From Casuarius casuarius (taxonomy: Eukaryota; Chordata; Aves; Casuariiformes; Casuariidae): a stretch of DNA of 64,000 bases. Below are positions 1 to 11,830 of the stretch, piece by piece. The notes under the pieces were generated by a model that saw only the letters and a list, made by a program, of their open reading frames with translations, did no database searches and was not told the DNA's origin. The translations under genes were made by a program, and so were the position numbers. The DNA is taken from NCBI GenBank assembly GCA_003342895.1, contig PTFA01000414.1:211690-275689 (forward strand), read 5' to 3'. The stretch's first letter is position 1. Each line of letters starts with the position of its first letter.

Positions 1-2900
1 GTGCGGCCTCGCTGTCCCCGCTCCGGGTCCCAAACCCGTGCAGCCGAGGAGAACTGGTTTCCTTGCCCCTTTTCTTCCCCGTGCTGACATTTCGGCTTCA
101 GATGCGATCAGCTGTCAGGCAAGGTGCACATTACTTAGATTTGCACAGCGCCCTGGGTTTTACTTCTTCCTGTAATTTCTTCTGATGCTTTTAGTTTTTT
201 TCCCCCCATATCATCTGGGAAGCTACAGTTTAGCCCGTAACAGTAGAATAAAGACTTGTCAACCCTTCTTACACGCTCGTTAAGATGAAAATGACTTCCC
301 GAACCCCTTATAATGCTTTATTTTCTGCTGCTTTTGCTATGTCTGAGTATAATTTGACTGACTAGAGAATCTTCGAGTTAAAAAAAAATATAAAGTAGAC
401 TAATAATAATAAGAAACCCTGTTCCTGCAAAGGCGATAAGGGCCTTAAGAATTACAGTGCAGATACTGCCTTCAAAGGCAGCAAGCCAGGTGTGAGCCCC
501 TCTGCTCTTTGCCAGCCTGTAATCCCGCTCGCCCTGTGCTGGGTGTGGGGGCTGCCAGCCGCTTCAAATGGGACGTTTCTGGGAGAAGGAAAGGATGTCG
601 TAGCCTGTGATACTGAGATGAGTGGGGAGGTGAGAGCAGGGAGACAGAACTGCTGATGGTAATGAGCCTTGCGCAGGCTTTCTTTCCGTGCCTCCAGCCC
701 TTCCTTTCAAACGTAGGGTGCTGTTTCAAGGACTACGTTGTTTTAGTCTTTCCCTTGCATTGTTTTTCTTTTTTTTAACCCTATCTGTTGTGCTTTTGAA
801 AGATAAAATGCGGGAGCTGCAATTAAGGGGAGATCAGGGGACAGTAGTGACTGTTATCCTGCAGGTTACGGTTACTGCTGCCTCTATAAGCTCTGAAGGC
901 ACCTAGTGAGATTAGAAGGGTCTTTACCTTCTCCCATCATGTAAATCCTTGCACTTCCCCTTCTCTGCCACCCTCGGGGATGGATTTGACCTGCTGGGCT
1001 TGCACAAAGGCAGGTGGTGACGCTGGGTGCTGCAGCTCCCTGAGGAGGGAGACGTCCTTCCAAGACCGCGCATGAGCAGCAGGTCCTTGAGCGTCCCTCC
1101 TCTCTCCCCCAGCTCCGCCAGTGCCCCTCCACCAGCGCTGCTGGAAAGCGAGACCTCCACTGCTGTCCTCCCCAGGCTCCTACTGGCGGAGTTTTGCCAT
1201 GGCCAGGTTTGAAACACGTACTCTTTACCTTATAAGCAAAGTCTAGGCTTGAGTAATGGGCTTGGTGGGTCCCATCACCCAAACACTTCCCATCCATATT
1301 GCCTGGATGTCATTTGGGCTCAGTGAAACCATGCTCTACTCAGCCCAGTCTCTTCCTTTCTGCAGGTCGGCTGGGCTGCGCGTGCTTGCCCTGCTGTGCC
1401 CATCCTTCTAGGCCATGGAGGAAAGAGCAGGGATCAGTGATGAGCTGCTGGCTTTGCAGCGAGCTCCACGGTGTGCGCTTGCGCGTAAGGCTCATGGATA
1501 GCGAGCAGCCTGGGCTTGCGACCAAGCTCTGATGTGACCTTAGCAGAAAGCATACAGACTGTTGCGGCATCTCCATGCTATTAGAGACCTTTTAGCCATA
1601 ATAGGGCCAGAGTGGGGGTGAGGATTTCATCCATGAGTCATGGCAAGGTTTGAGGGAATCGGAATTGAGCTTCGGCTCTTCTGGCTGTCCACCTGGCCGG
1701 CACCCAGCAGGAAGCACCGCTGCGATGCGCCTCTCTGTAGGGGCAGGTCTGGGAGTACGAACCCAGAACTTGTCTTTACAGCATCTCTTTTAAAGTAATA
1801 TCCTCTCTTTCCTTTGAGATTTCTAAAGGCAGAAGATTCCTCCTGCTCTTGAGTGTTTGCAATAGCTAGTACTTGTGACTGCCTAAAAATTGTGCCTTAT
1901 TTTTAGTCTGAGCTTGTCTTGATTCAGCTTCTAGCCACTAACTCTAGTTAGACATTTATCTGCTTCTTTGAAGAATGCTCTGCTATTTGAAAACCCTTCC
2001 TCATGTAGGAGGCTGCGCAGTCTGATGAAAAGGGCTAGACACAAATTTCCTGTGCAAACTGTCTTTGATGGAAACTTAGTTTTCAGCTGAGCTCGATTTG
2101 TCGTGTACAATATGTGCTTTCTGCTGGAGAGGTGAACTTTCTCCTCTGAAAAACAAGTGCTCCAAGCCTGCAAACTTAGTTCATGGAAGAGCGAAGTGTC
2201 AGTTCTATCCTCCTAACAGAAGAACTAGGGGGCATCAGATGAACAGGAGCTGTTTCCTGCACAGTTTCACTTTTGCTGTTGCCTGGGTGCTGTGTACTGC
2301 TCCCAAATTCCTGTGAGGCTGGAAATGTCAGAAAAGATATTAGGAAGCCAAAAGGTGTGAGTGTACTTTGGGGGAAGCTTCCGTATTCTGATGAACTGGA
2401 TGAACCCAGCGTTGACCCTCAGGCAGGGTCTGCCCTGCTGTACCTGGTTGAAAAGCCTGTCCCCAAGCCAAACTACATGGGCAGCGCGGCTCCGCAAGCG
2501 AGGGCGCTTTGCGCTAGGTTTGGTGGAAATCAGTCCTGCTCGTCAGGCGTAGATCAACACCGCTCAGCATCAGGGAACCTCCTCAGCTGTGGAACGAGCC
2601 CGGGATGAACACGCGAGGGGCTCGCTGTGTACACGGCTGTCAGTAGTTTCCAAGCGCTGTCGATCAAGGGAACTTTATTAAAACTTGCGGGGCCTGGTCA
2701 CCCACCCCTATGTCGGGGTGCCTCCATGGGCCCCCGAGCTGAGCTGCCCCTCCTGCCTCTGCGGCTCAGCCCGCGCTTCGGTGAAGGACCGAAGCGTTTC
2801 CTCTCCCTGGCTGGTTTCAGAAACTGCTGATTCAAAATGCTGTTTGTGCTCCGCGGGGTTGACAGGGTCAGGCGGGTCTGCAGTTCAAATGCGCTGCTCG
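1..2900. other. Non-coding, no recognised element
   Basis: This stretch has mixed composition. The first 420 bases include an AT-richer part with short TAATAAT runs near 400, and the rest is moderately GC-rich. Reading frames here are short and overlap on both strands. A polypyrimidine-AG at 1350-1364 followed by a weak GTAAGG at 1485 looks like an exon by chance and is not called. I see no repeat family, RNA gene or coding motif. Confidence 0.55.
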
Positions 2901-2919
2901 CTCAGGAGCTGTAAGCAAA

Positions 2920-3245
2920 GATGGCTCATGTGGAGTTTCTCTGCTATTTATTCCAGAGCTCCCTTTTTAGCCAAAGCCCTTGAGTCATGCTGGTTGTTGC
3001 TTCCCCCCCCGCCCCGCATCAGATGTTGTTGTTCAGCTATTTTATTTTATCCCTCCGTTTTTACAAGAAGTGACAGTAAATCTATCATGTATGCACAGGA
3101 CCATGTGGGGTGTTTAAGCTATCATTTGCATCCAGATGTGTTAATAGCTTTGGGGTATCTCCCGACAATGTGGGTTTGTGCTGTATATATTATGCCGTAA
3201 AAGTTAACGTTCGGAGTCTGACATTAAATGCACAAGACCAAGCGA
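2920..3245. promoter_or_regulatory. Candidate conserved non-coding block with POU octamer
   Basis: An AT-rich block sits between GC-rich neighbours. It contains an exact POU octamer ATTTGCAT at 3124-3131, a TTAATAGC core near 3140 and several ATTTA/TTAT motifs. No frame shows protein character. This composition is typical of vertebrate developmental enhancers, but conservation cannot be shown from one sequence, so the enhancer call is inference. Confidence 0.35.
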
Positions 3246-3289
3246 GCTTTTGGCGCTGAGCACTCTGCTGCTTTGGTTCTGGCTCAAGC

Positions 3290-3425
3290 GCTGAGTGCCG
3301 TGGTGCCCAGCACCCGCGGGAGCGGTGGCCAGCGGGCAGAGCCGGCGGGCAGCAGGGCTTCGCGCCGGGGGCTGCAGGAGAGGACTGCTGGGGCCTGTTT
3401 GGAGAGGTGCAGCGGATGTCCACCT
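3290..3425. other. Short CpG-rich stretch
   Basis: CpG dinucleotides are denser here than in the flanks (several GCG/CGG/CGC in about 130 bases), immediately right of an AT-rich block. It is too short to be called a CpG island and no initiator or TATA-like motif stands out. Confidence 0.35.
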
Positions 3426-3860
3426 CGAATCAGACTTCTCCATGCTCCTCTGCCTCCTGTGAAACCCTTTAGATGCAGAAGCGGGCGCTGGAGTATGGTC
3501 ATTTAAGGGCTACCAAACAGTCGAACGTTCCTTGGGATATGCAGGTGTTAAAACATCCAAAAAGCCCATTAGCTTGGGAGGAGAGGAAGGGGGAGTGAGA
3601 GGAAGTGGCAGAGGAAGATAAGGCCGGGGACCAGAGGATTTGCGGGGAGTTAATTGGCAGTGAATTGGCATGAAGCTCCAGGAGGTTCGTTTCTTCTGAC
3701 TCTGTGCTAGCTGCTCGTCTGCATCCTAACGTAGCAAGGGAATCAGCGTCTCGGATGGAGACAGGCGGCAGGGGTAGCTGGGCTGGCATGTGTATGCGTG
3801 CGTGGCGGGGGTTTGGAAGAGATAAGCATTGAAAATGGGGACATGGGTTGACCGGGAAGG

Positions 3861-3905
3861 CTGCAGAGGGACCTGCTGCAGAGGGACCTGCTGCAGAGGG
3901 ACCTG
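3861..3905. repeat. Minisatellite, 15-bp unit x3
   Basis: There are three exact tandem copies of CTGCAGAGGGACCTG at 3861-3875, 3876-3890 and 3891-3905, each containing a PstI-type CTGCAG palindrome. The copies are identical, so the expansion is recent or homogenised. The unit length is a multiple of three, so all frames stay open through it, which inflates reading frames on both strands here. Confidence 0.9.
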
Positions 3906-3909
3906 CAGT

Positions 3910-6900
3910 GGACAACTTGTCTTCCAGCCAGGGCTGAGCAGATGGAGGTGCAGGGACGGCAGGGAGGACCACGCACAGAGGGCCATGGGGAGAGCCGTGT
4001 GCCGTGCAAGCCTGCTCTCCTGCTTGCAAACTGGCATCCTCGGGACGAAGTGCTGTGCGTGTGAGAGACGTCCTGGGAAGGAGCCGGCCCGTGGGGAAGA
4101 GAGACGTTCAGGTCGGAGGGCTAGGTAGGGTGCTCTGATAGCGCAAAGTGAGGAGCAGTGTGCGGACCTGCTCAGCACGCTGCGCGAGCACTGTGGAGGC
4201 TTCCCACCCTCCCACCCGTTGCAGAGGCCCCCGTAACAGGTCTCCCTGCACCGGCTCCCGCTGTGGGCGATGCAAGCAGCTGGTGTTGCGAGGTGCTGAG
4301 GAAGGGGAACTATGCAAGGCAGCAGGGTTTAAAACCTCCTTTAACACCACTAAGTTCCCAGTGCACAGCTCAAGCCTGCCTTTTCCCTCTCCACCACCCT
4401 GTGCCATTCCCCAGAGCACCAGCACTGGCCTTTCCTTCCCAAGTAGCAGCTGTGTGCGGCTGGGGATGCTCAGCCTTCGGTGAGGCCGTGCCCTCGCGCA
4501 CGAGCTACGGCTCGAGGGGCTGCGCTCTCGGAGGCCCAACTGCGGCCTCGCTGCTCCGGGGATGGCTGGCCGGGGGGATGAGTTCCCCAGTGCAAGGCTT
4601 GTTGCAAAGACAAGGCAAAGAGACGTTGGCAGTCCGTTGAGTTGCTTTGCTTGTGGCTGTGCTGCTGTCATCGTGTACGATGGCCAGGCTGGGAATGTAC
4701 AGTCCTGTCTGCAGGAGAGCAACCAGCAAGAGTGGGCGCTAGCAGCCTTCCCAGCCCAACAGTCTTACAGGTACATCGGTTTTCGGGTAGGGGCACGGAA
4801 GACTTGCTCAAACTTGGCACTGTGGCTAGTGCAGGGACAGAGCTTCCTGCCTGGAGCAGGTTCACAGCCAGAGCTTGCGTCTGCCTGTCACATTGGCAAG
4901 CCCCAAGAGCCCTGTGACCAGCAAGCTGCTGGTGTGTGCCAACCTGGGAGCGCCACAACATCCAGCTCCGTCCGGCAGCACTGCGCGGGGTGCGGCGGCC
5001 AAGGGGAGTTTGTAGCTGCTGCACTGAGGGTGGTTTTCTGGATGTGTGGCTGTGAGTTCAGTCCCCGCTCGTGGCCCTGGCGTGGGTTTGCAGCTACAGT
5101 GCACTGCTCGGGGACCTCCGGCGAGCAGAGGGCAGAGGAAGGGACAAAGCAGGGGGAATGCAAGGCTACTTTGTTGATAACTTGCTGGCCCTGTAATGCT
5201 ATGGAGGATGCTCCATTTTAAATTGAAAACAGATGAAAGTGGAGATGGTTTCTCTACTGTTTTGGGACATACAGTGCTGTCTGAACTCACACGTATGGGC
5301 AGTGTTTACACTTAAAGCCATCTCCTTGCTCTGCTTCACTCATCTATGCTTGCAGAACAACCCTGTCTCCCCTCTGCTTCAAATTACATCAGCTGGGAGG
5401 AGCTGGAGGAAGCTCTCCTTGGCCTCCCCCGGACTGGCAGGCTCAGGTGCTTGGCTGGGAGATCCTGCTGATCTAGAAGCTATGGCAATGGGTGTCTGGG
5501 AGCACAGGCTCTGCCCTGTTTGAACTGGGGAAGGATGTGGACTCCAGAGGAAGATTATTTTTGAAGGCTTTGTCAGGCACGAGGTCTGCAGAGGAGAGCT
5601 GGAAGCTGCGGTTTGTTAGTCTGCTCCTAGGAAACAACAGGGTAGAGTTTCTACAAAGAGGGTCACCTCTGGGAAGGGAGAGCGGTGGCTTTGGAGTTCC
5701 TCCTCGCTAAAGGATGCTTCTGGGGCTGCCTGTGCTTGCCTCCTTCCATCCAAATCCCTGATGGAAGACAGCTGGTTAGGATGGGGTGGAAATCCGGCAC
5801 TGGTGCTGGTTACCTGAGTCTGGATTTTGTGTGACTCCTGGGAAGCAAGCAGGGGTGCTGGGCCAAAGGGCTGGCCCAAAGACTGGTGGGTCCAAGGCCT
5901 GCACCACAGCCAGCACAGGCTACGCCCCATGGGGCAGCTGAGGCCCAGTGAGTCCCTGGAGCTGTGAGATGGCCCAGGCTCTGGGCTTGCTCGCTGGATA
6001 CGGCCCCGCTAGGCCTGCTGGCAGCGTGGGCTTTGCTCTCCACAGGGCAGAGAGAGTCCATTGCTTCAGCTAAAGCAGAAATTTTCCAGTGCTGTTATTA
6101 ACTCTCCAGCTTGGAGATAAAGGCTCTTCTCCTAGTGCCTGGAGAGCACTCTCAGCAGCAATACCACCACAGCTTAAGTCCTTCACCGTTTCCACTGTGT
6201 CATCGTATCAGCTGTCCACTCGAAGCCCCTGGCAGCACGCAGAGCTCCAGCGCGGAGTGATGGCCGTGCCACGGTGGATGGCTCGGCCCTCGGGGGCTGC
6301 TGTGGGGCTGGGGAGGGGCACACCGCCCTCCTGCCCGGCCGGCGCGGGGTCTGCGAGCTGGGGTGGGCTTGTGCTGGGTGGTGCTGCCTGGCGTCCCGCC
6401 TCTGCCTGCCTGCTGTTCTGCGGCCGGCAGGTTTGGTGGTTCATTTTCTCCACCCTCTCCCATTCCCTTGTTATGCAGATGATACACCAATTTACTGGCT
6501 GCCCTGCCAGCTCCGCTCGCTCGGAGCCGTCAGCAGTAAACATCCCCTAACGGCTTGGCGTGTTACGTGGTCAGGAATATTAACGCGGTGTTCGGCACAA
6601 GGGAGGCGAGGGGTGCTTGTAAATGCTTTCTGCCTCGCGTGCCGAGATCTCCGTGGAGGGCAGGCTATGTCCCCCGGGGACCCGCGTAGGGAGAAGGGGG
6701 GGCCTGGGCTGCTCTTGAGGTCCTCGGGCTCACCGAGGCCCTCGTTCTTGCCCCGTGCGGTATCGATGAAGCGACGGCATCTTGGGCTCCTTACCACATT
6801 GTGTCAGTGCGGGAAGATGGCAAGGGCAGCCTAACGCTTTGAACCCTCCCTGGGGTTCGGGTAGACCTCCGAGCGGTCCAGGCAAGCTGCTGAAAGGGGC

Positions 6901-7090
6901 AAGATTTCCCGCAGTGCCGGCGAATGGCGTCTGGCCTCTCGGCAGCTCTGTGTTTGCCTTTCTCCGCGTTCCTCCCTGCACAAAACCGAGACCCTCCTGG
7001 GAGAGATCCCAGCAGCGAGGACGTGGTGTGACTGTCATCTGCAGGCCAGACGCTGTTCAGGTATGCGGTTTCTGCAAGACCATTTCTCTG
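3910..7090. other. GC-rich non-coding stretch
   Basis: Moderately GC-rich sequence with many overlapping short reading frames on both strands (up to about 220 codons near 4.56-5.22 kb), none with recognisable protein motifs. I found no interspersed repeat, splice-bounded exon or RNA gene. A CpG-richer patch lies at about 6240-6420. Confidence 0.5.
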
Positions 7091-7094
7091 CTTG

Positions 7095-7260
7095 TGTTCC
7101 CTTATGCAGGCCTGGATGGATGAAATGGACTTCGCAGCCCAAAATCCCTTAATCTCCAGTATACTTAACTGTAGTAGCCAGATTACAGGAGTCATATACA
7201 CAGTAATTGCACTTGGCGGAGGACATGCTCAGAATTTCATGCTGGGAGAAAACGTCTTAT
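7095..7260. promoter_or_regulatory. Candidate conserved non-coding block
   Basis: An AT-richer segment follows CpG-containing DNA and carries CTTAATCT, ATACTTAAC and GTAATTGCAC motifs. The plus frame is open for about 110 codons but its composition resembles no family I know. The call rests on composition only. Confidence 0.25.
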
Positions 7261-7689
7261 TCGTTTTCTTCTGTCTGCCACCCATCTGCACAGAAATACA
7301 TGGAAGTCATGATAAGGATACGTTGAACACACAAAGAAATGTCACATCTGAACTACAACATGGTCTCCTGGTAATTAACCTGGGCAGCCTTGCAAGAGCT
7401 GTTCAGGAGGAAATTTGCTGAACGTAGTACCTAATAGTGAGGCAGGTTTTTTTTTCTTTTTTTTCTTTTTTTCCCCTAAGGAAAAAACCTGGCCCATTTC
7501 TAAATCACGTGAGATTTAGAGAAGTCTTCCTTGTTTGTCAGATGCCCCAACACCCCCATCGCATCGCTCGGCCGTGCCGCGCGGGGGCCCGTCCTGCCTC
7601 GTCCGCAGCGTGCAGCCACCGCAGCGGGGCCGAGCCACCGCAGCCTGTTGCTCGTTGAGGCTGATTTAAAGCAATGCCCCCGAAGAGCT

Positions 7690-7990
7690 GGTGACGCAAT
7701 GACCCAGTCTGTCATCTTTATGGCTGGCTGTTTGAATGCACCGTGCCTGGTGCTGCCCCTGTTTGCAGAGCCGATAACTGATTGCAGAGAATACTTTATT
7801 GTCTGAGGATTACTTATGCAAACTAACACAATGGCTTAATAGGGAACACCTGGAGAAACCTCCAAAGCAAGCACTGTAAATTCCCCTTCCCTTGTATTTA
7901 TGGGAAGATTTTTCACAGATATTTATAGTTTCCCAGACATGTTGCCGTGACTCCTTTGCATAGATTTGCATAGAGTGTTATGTGAGTCGA
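7690..7990. promoter_or_regulatory. Candidate enhancer-like block with duplicated POU-type motif
   Basis: An AT-rich block of about 300 bases flanked by CpG-rich DNA. It contains TTATGCAAAC near 7814 and an exact 10-bp direct repeat TTTGCATAGA at 7955-7964 and 7965-7974. The second copy completes the octamer ATTTGCAT (7964-7971). GCTTAATAG and repeated ATTTATA motifs are also present. A homeodomain/POU enhancer is plausible, but no conservation evidence is available here. Confidence 0.4.
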
Positions 7991-8319
7991 TGCCCTGGAA
8001 GAGGGGAGCGTTAATGGGACAGCCCTGGGTTTCTGCTGGGATGGGCACCAGCAGCGAATCTCTCTGTAATCTCTTGATGAGTTCCCAGCTTGTGCCATGG
8101 CTTGCAGCTCTGCCCATGCCTCTTGGTGGCGAACCGCACTGTGCTGAGGGTTTGGGGAGGAGAGGCTGCCACGTTGGGAGCTTTAGCGGCTGCTCCATTG
8201 CTAGGGCAAGCACCGTCCTTTGCCGGGAGCACTCGGGTTGCGTTGGGCTGCTGCGAGGGGTTCGGCGCACTGGAATCTGGGGCAAGGCGGGTGGGGTCAC
8301 ATGCAAAACAGCCTCGACT

Positions 8320-8400
8320 TGGGGAATTTCACCCGATTTATTGCCAATTAACATAAACTTTAATTACTGAATTGGGTATTAAGAAGCACATTACGGTCAA
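8320..8400. promoter_or_regulatory. Candidate conserved non-coding block
   Basis: A short AT-rich segment with three homeodomain-like cores within about 45 bases (CCAATTAAC, TTTAATTACT, GGTATTAAG), sharply bounded on the right by CpG-rich DNA. This is inferred from composition and motif density. Confidence 0.33.
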
Positions 8401-9345
8401 TCCCTGCCGGGACCCATGGGTGCAGCGGTGGGTAGCGCCGGAGGTCGGGGTCAGGGCCCAGCGCCTGGTTTCCGCTGTTCTTGGTTTCTTGCTCTTTTCT
8501 TCTGCTGCTGTTTGGGCTGTTCCCATCAGTTTTGGAGCCTCCTAGCCGTGGCAGCCTGCAAACGCCCCGTTCCCCAGCGGCTCGGCTTTCCCTGAGGCTG
8601 CCGCCAGCACGCCGGGGCGGCGCGTGTTGCTCCGCGCTTGCCAGGCCACAGCCGCTGTGCCTGTGCCCATCTGTGCTGCCATCGCGCCTCTGATTGCAAA
8701 TGTCGGCACGGGGAAAATCAGAGGAGGAGAAAGAGCAAAAGCTGAAGCCACCAGCGCGGCTCTGCCGTGCTGGCCCGTCACCTCGGAAAGGGCAGCGGAG
8801 TCTCGGCAACCGCCGCGGCTGCGTGCAGAAGGGAATTTGCAAATAAAAGCAAGTAAAAATTGCACCATGACGCACCCTGCGAGCCTCTCTGGTGAAGCGA
8901 GGATTTGCTTTCCTGCCAGCTTGGGAAACTGGGCGTGTGACCAGAGTGACGTGGAGGTCTAGGCTGTGTTGGGGGTCAGCGCTCGCTGCCCCCGTATCCC
9001 TTTAGCGCTGAGCCGGGTGGCCGCTGGCGTGGTGCAGGAGGAGGAGGTGGTGCCTTAGCCGCTGGCCTCGCCACTGCCTCCTCGCCGTGGCACGTCTCAG
9101 GGTCTTGTCTGGACTGACGTCCCTCGGCCTGAGCCCGCACTCCCCGGGCAGGATCGCGCCCCCAGCCACGGTCCTGTCTGGGCGCAGCGCGGGCAGCAAG
9201 CAGGCTTCTCGCCGGCGGGCACGGCTGAACCTGCTCTCGGGGCAGCTACGTTCCTCCCCGGGCGGGTGTCGCACACGGGCGCGCGTCTCTGCACGTGCGA
9301 GTGTGTCGGGTTGGAGGCTACGGCCAAGAGCGCAGCCAGCAGCGT
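8400..9345. other. CpG-rich stretch, CpG-island-like
   Basis: CpG is frequent, especially at 8530-8660 and 8985-9340, where GCGC, CGGC and CCGGGC recur. No clear TATA box is seen. It precedes a strong candidate internal exon at 9863-9911, so it could be a promoter CpG island of a plus-strand transcript. I found no good donor site between the two, so that link is weak. Observed/expected CpG was not computed. Confidence 0.4.
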
Positions 9346-9823
9346 TTCAATCCAAGCGCGTTTGGTTGTGTCTGGGGCCTACACCAGTGTTAATTATTTA
9401 GGATGCTCATAGACATCTTGTCTAAACCTCCATCAAACTCCGTTGCATGGAGGACCACGGCTCTGGCTGGCTGGAGGGGTGGTTTGGGTGTGCGTCACGC
9501 GTAGTCGGTGGCTAACGCTGAGGCTGGCTCTCCCCTGCCGTAGCTGTATGTGCCGTTCAGGGGAGGGTGGGAGGCAGCGCTTAAGCCGAGGGCTGAGGTG
9601 TGCGTGCTGCCTGCTGGCCTGCACGGCCGCTTCCCGCCTCGCGCCAGCCGGAGAAGGGGCTTGGTGCTGTCGACGGAGACTGTGCCTGAGTGCTTACGCA
9701 CGCGAGGCGGCGTGGGGAGACGCCGAGCAGATCCCACCCATTTGGGGCTGATGCACCGCCAACACCCCCATGTTACCCTTTTAAAATGCTTGCTGCTGTC
9801 AACAGCCAACCCACTGAACCACA

Positions 9824-9860
9824 TCTCTCTCTCTCTCTCCCTCCCTCTCTCCTCCTTTTC
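9824..9860 (+). repeat. (CT)n polypyrimidine microsatellite
   Basis: A pure pyrimidine run starts as (CT)n and becomes CTCC/CTTTTC, ending directly in CAG at 9860-9862. It acts as a near-ideal polypyrimidine tract for the acceptor of the candidate exon that follows. A length change in this microsatellite could therefore alter splicing, if the exon is real. Confidence 0.85.
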
Positions 9861-9862
9861 AG

Positions 9863-9911
9863 GTTTCTTGCCTAGCCAGCAGGTCCTTTCCCTTGCAAGA
9901 TTTCATCTCTG
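9863..9911 (+). other. Candidate internal exon, 49 bp, probably non-coding
   Basis: The segment is preceded by a pyrimidine tract of about 37 bases ending CTTTTCAG and followed by CTG|GTAAGTGC, both close to vertebrate splice consensus. Two of three forward frames are open, but 16 codons carry no information on coding. It could be a lncRNA exon, an alternative exon of a larger gene, or chance. RNA evidence would decide. Confidence 0.33.
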
Positions 9912-10609
9912 GTAAGTGCAATAGCATTTCCTCCTCTCTCAACGAGTGGCTGGTGCTAATGCATCTGCTTTGTTGCTCTGTGTAAGGTACATCTATACAT
10001 TTGATCTTGATACCTACAGGCTAACTACGCCATAGTCCTCAGAAGCCTTCAGGCAGGTTACAAATGGCTGAGAAACCTTTGATGTGGAAGTCGAGCTGCA
10101 TCTCGAGCTGGAGGCTAGCGCTCTTGCTGTGATGAACGCTAGGCCGTGTGTCATGCTGGAGGAGCGCTGAAGCCATAGCCTTCCACCTGGTCAGAGGCCA
10201 GATAAGTGTGTGGCTTGGGAGAGCCCAGCAGTGCTGGGGGCAGGCAAGCGGTGAGGCGGCTCCGCTCTACCATTTGTCGTGTTGCTGCTGTTGGGTTTGT
10301 CAAGGGAGATGTTGATACCTCCTACTCGAGAGAGGTTTTTTAAATAAGAGTGGGGAGGGGAAAGAAATACTGTGATAGCTGGGCTATCTTCTTAATTACC
10401 TGGACTCTAGAGCAGTGTCACCCTCTCACCTCCTTTCGATTTGCTTGCGTTGCACTGGGGGAGCTGGAGCTTGCTTTGTAACAGCTCTGCTCTCCAAATG
10501 CTACTCACCAGGTGGGTGTAGGAACCAGAACACGAACGCGCGCCTCTGCCAAGGATCCAGCCCCCACCGCATTTAAACCGAGCACAAATAGAGGCACGCA
10601 TACTAGTGC

Positions 10610-10810
10610 AATTATTTCCCTTCCTTCCATGTGAAAATTGCCTGAGATACATTTATCACTGCCTTTCTGTAATCTGCAAAGGGAAACTGTGTGGGCATCT
10701 TCTATCCTTCCTAGGTAAATTCTGACAGATGAGAACTGAAAACTTTAATTGAGTAATTGACATGCTGATTTAAATAAAAGCAGGGATGCCTCTTCCGTCA
10801 CTGTCGCGGT
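10610..10810. promoter_or_regulatory. Candidate conserved non-coding block
   Basis: An AT-rich block containing ACTTTAATTGAGTAATTGAC and GATTTAAATAAAAG near 10740-10780, plus a TTTATCACTG GATA-type core near 10650. It lies between a moderately GC-rich left flank and a featureless right flank. The call is by composition and motif only. Confidence 0.33.
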
Positions 10811-11768
10811 GAGGGTGTTCTGGCGTGTGGGATTCAGAGGACCTTTTGAAAGATCAGAGGGCAAAGCAATACGCAGGAGTAGGGCAAATCTCCCCAGGGT
10901 CCTTGCAGAGGAGCAAGGCTTGGACAAAGAGCAAATGGAGAATTTGAGATCTGGAAGAAATGTGAAAGCCAGAGGTTGAAGTCCTGGTTTTACCTGTGCC
11001 GGGCAAGTCAGTGTCGTCATCCGTAACCTTTCCAGTAACGGGCTCGTTTCAGACCGTCCGCTTCAGTCGCGAGCCTCCCTGTTGGCTTTCTGTTTGCCAC
11101 AGCAAAGTGCTCGCAGACTGTATTAGGCCTGGCAGATTCGCTGCTCTAGCAATGGTAAATAAAGACAAAAATCCTTCACTGAGAATAAAAAAAAGGAAAA
11201 AAGGATCCACATTCTTCCAGTCGGTGCCTTGTCTGAAAATGCTGCTGCTTTAAGAAAAAATATAGTTCTCAAGATGAAATGGCCCTTGAAAGTTGATGTC
11301 TTAGTGTACCATGGGAAGGCAGGGATGTGCGATGGAGGTATGGCTTTTAAGGTATGAGTTCTTCAGGCTGTATTTTAAGTATCACGTTGACTGTGACAGC
11401 CTGCTTTTAAAAAGTGAATTCTGGTTGGCGTTTAAGGTTGCAGAGCAACTTGGTGTAGGGATAGGGCAGAACAAGGAGTGTTTGCATTTGTGTGCAACTT
11501 CCTCATAAAGGCGTGAGAAAGATACGGGGAAGCACAGCTAAGGCACTCTGCCTTGCTCTCCAGAGCAGGGACAGAAAAGCCCTGCAGCTGTGAAGCAGGG
11601 AGAAACATGTATAAAGTTTTCCCTTCCTCAGATATGGTGAGACTGTCTCTGTTTTCTCAAGGCGGACCCTAAACCACCTTTTTTTTGATGTTTTCACACT
11701 TTCAAAGTAACTGTGGGTTTTCTAAACATACATTTAACCCAGCATAAAGGGCCCTGCTTCTCTGCTGA
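10811..11768. other. Non-coding, no recognised element
   Basis: Mixed-composition DNA with an A-rich stretch at 11185-11205 and no open frame above about 90 codons. I see no repeat or gene signal. Confidence 0.5.
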
Positions 11769-11769
11769 G

Positions 11770-11830
11770 GTAAATTAGCAGGGCTGGCTTGAAGTCAGTG
11801 GGGCTACCGCAGATTGCATCATCTTCAGAT
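11770..11830. repeat. Ancient amniote repeat fragment (tentative)
   Basis: The core CTTGAAGTCAGTGGGGCTAC at about 11791-11810 resembles a GAAGTCAATGGGACTAC-type core that recurs in ancient dispersed repeats of turtles, crocodilians and birds. Similar cores occur at about 42.58 and 59.15 kb in this window. The family name cannot be fixed without a repeat library, and the fragment is short. Confidence 0.4.

Noticed and set aside
1365..1484. Exon-like segment after CTTTCTGCAG
   Set aside because: The donor GCGC|GTAAGG is weak and two frames are stopped; not better than chance.
4278..4300. AGCTGGTGTTG start similar to microRNA miR-138
   Set aside because: Only the first 11 bases agree; the remainder differs and no hairpin was evident.
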